Shown here: one piece after another, positions 63,590 to 64,000 of the stretch
How positions within the stretch are numbered: position 1 is the stretch's first letter
Layout: each line of letters begins with the position of its first letter
Source: Roseibium marinum
GTDB taxonomy: Bacteria > Pseudomonadota > Alphaproteobacteria > Rhizobiales > Stappiaceae
Direction of reading: 5' to 3'
NCBI RefSeq assembly: GCF_002906165.1
Contig: NZ_PPCN01000006.1
Span: forward strand, 186,001-250,000
Length of the DNA stretch: 64,000 nucleotides
Notes under the pieces: model-generated
Database searches by the model: none
What the model saw: only the letters and a program-made list of their open reading frames with translations
What the model was told of the DNA's origin: nothing
Made by a program: the position numbers and the translations under genes

Positions 63590-64000
63590 TCCGATTTGCC
63601 CTGCTTTGCGCACTCATCTGTTCGCCCCTGCTTGTCTCGCAGCCCGCCAGTTCGCAGAATACACAGTGGCTTGAAAATGTTCCCTATAATCCCAATACCG
63701 TCCCTGTGATCACCGAGAACGGCGCGCAATATGCCGATCGGCTGTCTGATGCGCGCCGGCTGCCGGAGTGGTTCATCGGCATTTATTCGGGCTCGACGAT
63801 CAGCAACAACTACTATGTCGCCGCCGGCATATGCGAGGTCATGAGGGCGACGTTTCCCCAGCACCGCATCCATTGCGCACCGCTGCGCTCCGAGGGGTCG
63901 AACGACAATATCCACCTGATGAACAGCGGCAAGGCGCAATCCATTCTGGTGGAAGCGGGGCTGGACCTCGACCTGACACATGATTTTTCGCCCATGCCGC
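63586..64000 (+). CDS. TAXI-type periplasmic solute-binding protein (partial, runs off the window)
   Basis: N-terminal 138 residues. Signal peptide (LLCALICSPLLVSQPASS). Then IGIYSGSTISNNYYVAAGICEVM, fitting the TAXI-family start (a glycine/serine-rich ligand loop after the first strand), and SNDNIHLMNSGKAQSILVEAG, matching the family pattern N-x-x-LxxxGxAD-x-xxVq but with Gln instead of Asp. TAXI proteins normally feed TRAP importers; none is visible here, so it may have been recruited to the ABC/SPFH system or have its TRAP partner beyond the window end. Confidence 0.72.
   Translation, partial: MIRFALLCALICSPLLVSQPASSQNTQWLENVPYNPNTVPVITENGAQYADRLSDARRLPEWFIGIYSGSTISNNYYVAAGICEVMRATFPQHRIHCAPLRSEGSNDNIHLMNSGKAQSILVEAGLDLDLTHDFSPMP

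Overview
The window reads as the chromosome of a GC-rich alphaproteobacterium. The evidence is the full set of housekeeping genes (rlmN, argG, folP-folK, typA, accA, rpmB, cobS-cobT, aroK-aroB, xerD), the gene order J-domain gene / cobS / cobT / phytase-like protein, the order aroK / aroB / CNNM transporter, and a mesaconyl-CoA hydratase typical of the ethylmalonyl-CoA pathway. Hyphomicrobiales, possibly a Stappiaceae relative (Roseibium/Labrenzia/Stappia type), is my best guess; this is inference, since no rRNA or tRNA gene is visible. No CRISPR array and no intact insertion sequence were seen.

Layout. 0.2-7.8 kb: a caspase-like protein with a C-terminal glycan-binding-type domain, an ECF sigma factor overlapping a secreted VanX-like dipeptidase, an IalB-family secreted protein, rlmN, and an aldo/keto reductase divergent from a LysR regulator. 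7.9-13.4 kb: a five-gene minus-strand operon (UbiA-type prenyltransferase, flippase-like membrane protein, GT4 glycosyltransferase, sugar-nucleotide-type epimerase, membrane-anchored EEP phosphoesterase) that looks like a polyprenyl-phosphate-linked glycoconjugate pathway. 13.5-13.8 kb: a 273-bp MITE-like element ending in the stop codon of a MerR-type regulator. 14.8-21.4 kb: a two-subunit molybdenum hydroxylase divergent from a TetR regulator, then an efflux-type operon (DUF3302, HlyD/YiaV-like adaptor, NodT-type outer-membrane factor) with no visible inner-membrane pump.

21.7-33 kb: argG, a ferredoxin-like protein, folP-folK, a MarR-controlled Bcr/CflA exporter, typA, a palindrome-rich intergenic region, a sulfur locus (tandem rhodanese, YeeE-type transporter, translationally coupled small exported peptide) and mesaconyl-CoA hydratase. 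33-49.4 kb: L,D-transpeptidase, accA, DUF3108 protein, rpmB, a queuosine-precursor transporter, the cobalt chelatase block, bolA, aroK-aroB-CNNM, a 47-residue membrane protein coupled to xerD, and an acyl-CoA synthetase. 49.4-58.3 kb: an acetyltransferase/flippase polysaccharide pair, a candidate small RNA, YchJ, a second EEP protein, a small cytochrome c, gamma-glutamyltransferase and a thuA-thuB pair.

58.6-64 kb is the most unusual part: one tight plus-strand operon with a 75-residue membrane protein, an SPFH (stomatin/prohibitin-like) protein, two successive half-ABC transporters of the cyclic-peptide exporter type (PvdE/SyrD/YojI-like), a 28-codon ORF linked by ATGA overlaps on both sides, and a TAXI-type periplasmic binding protein that runs off the window. 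I know of no described system with this composition; it is my main candidate for an undescribed system.

Non-coding structure includes two 115-bp copies of a palindromic repeat 27 kb apart, each between convergent genes; an inverted pair of BIME-like repeats after typA; palindromic operators next to the TetR and MarR genes; an ECF-type promoter upstream of the sigma factor; and a candidate small RNA with an exposed CCUCCCC motif.
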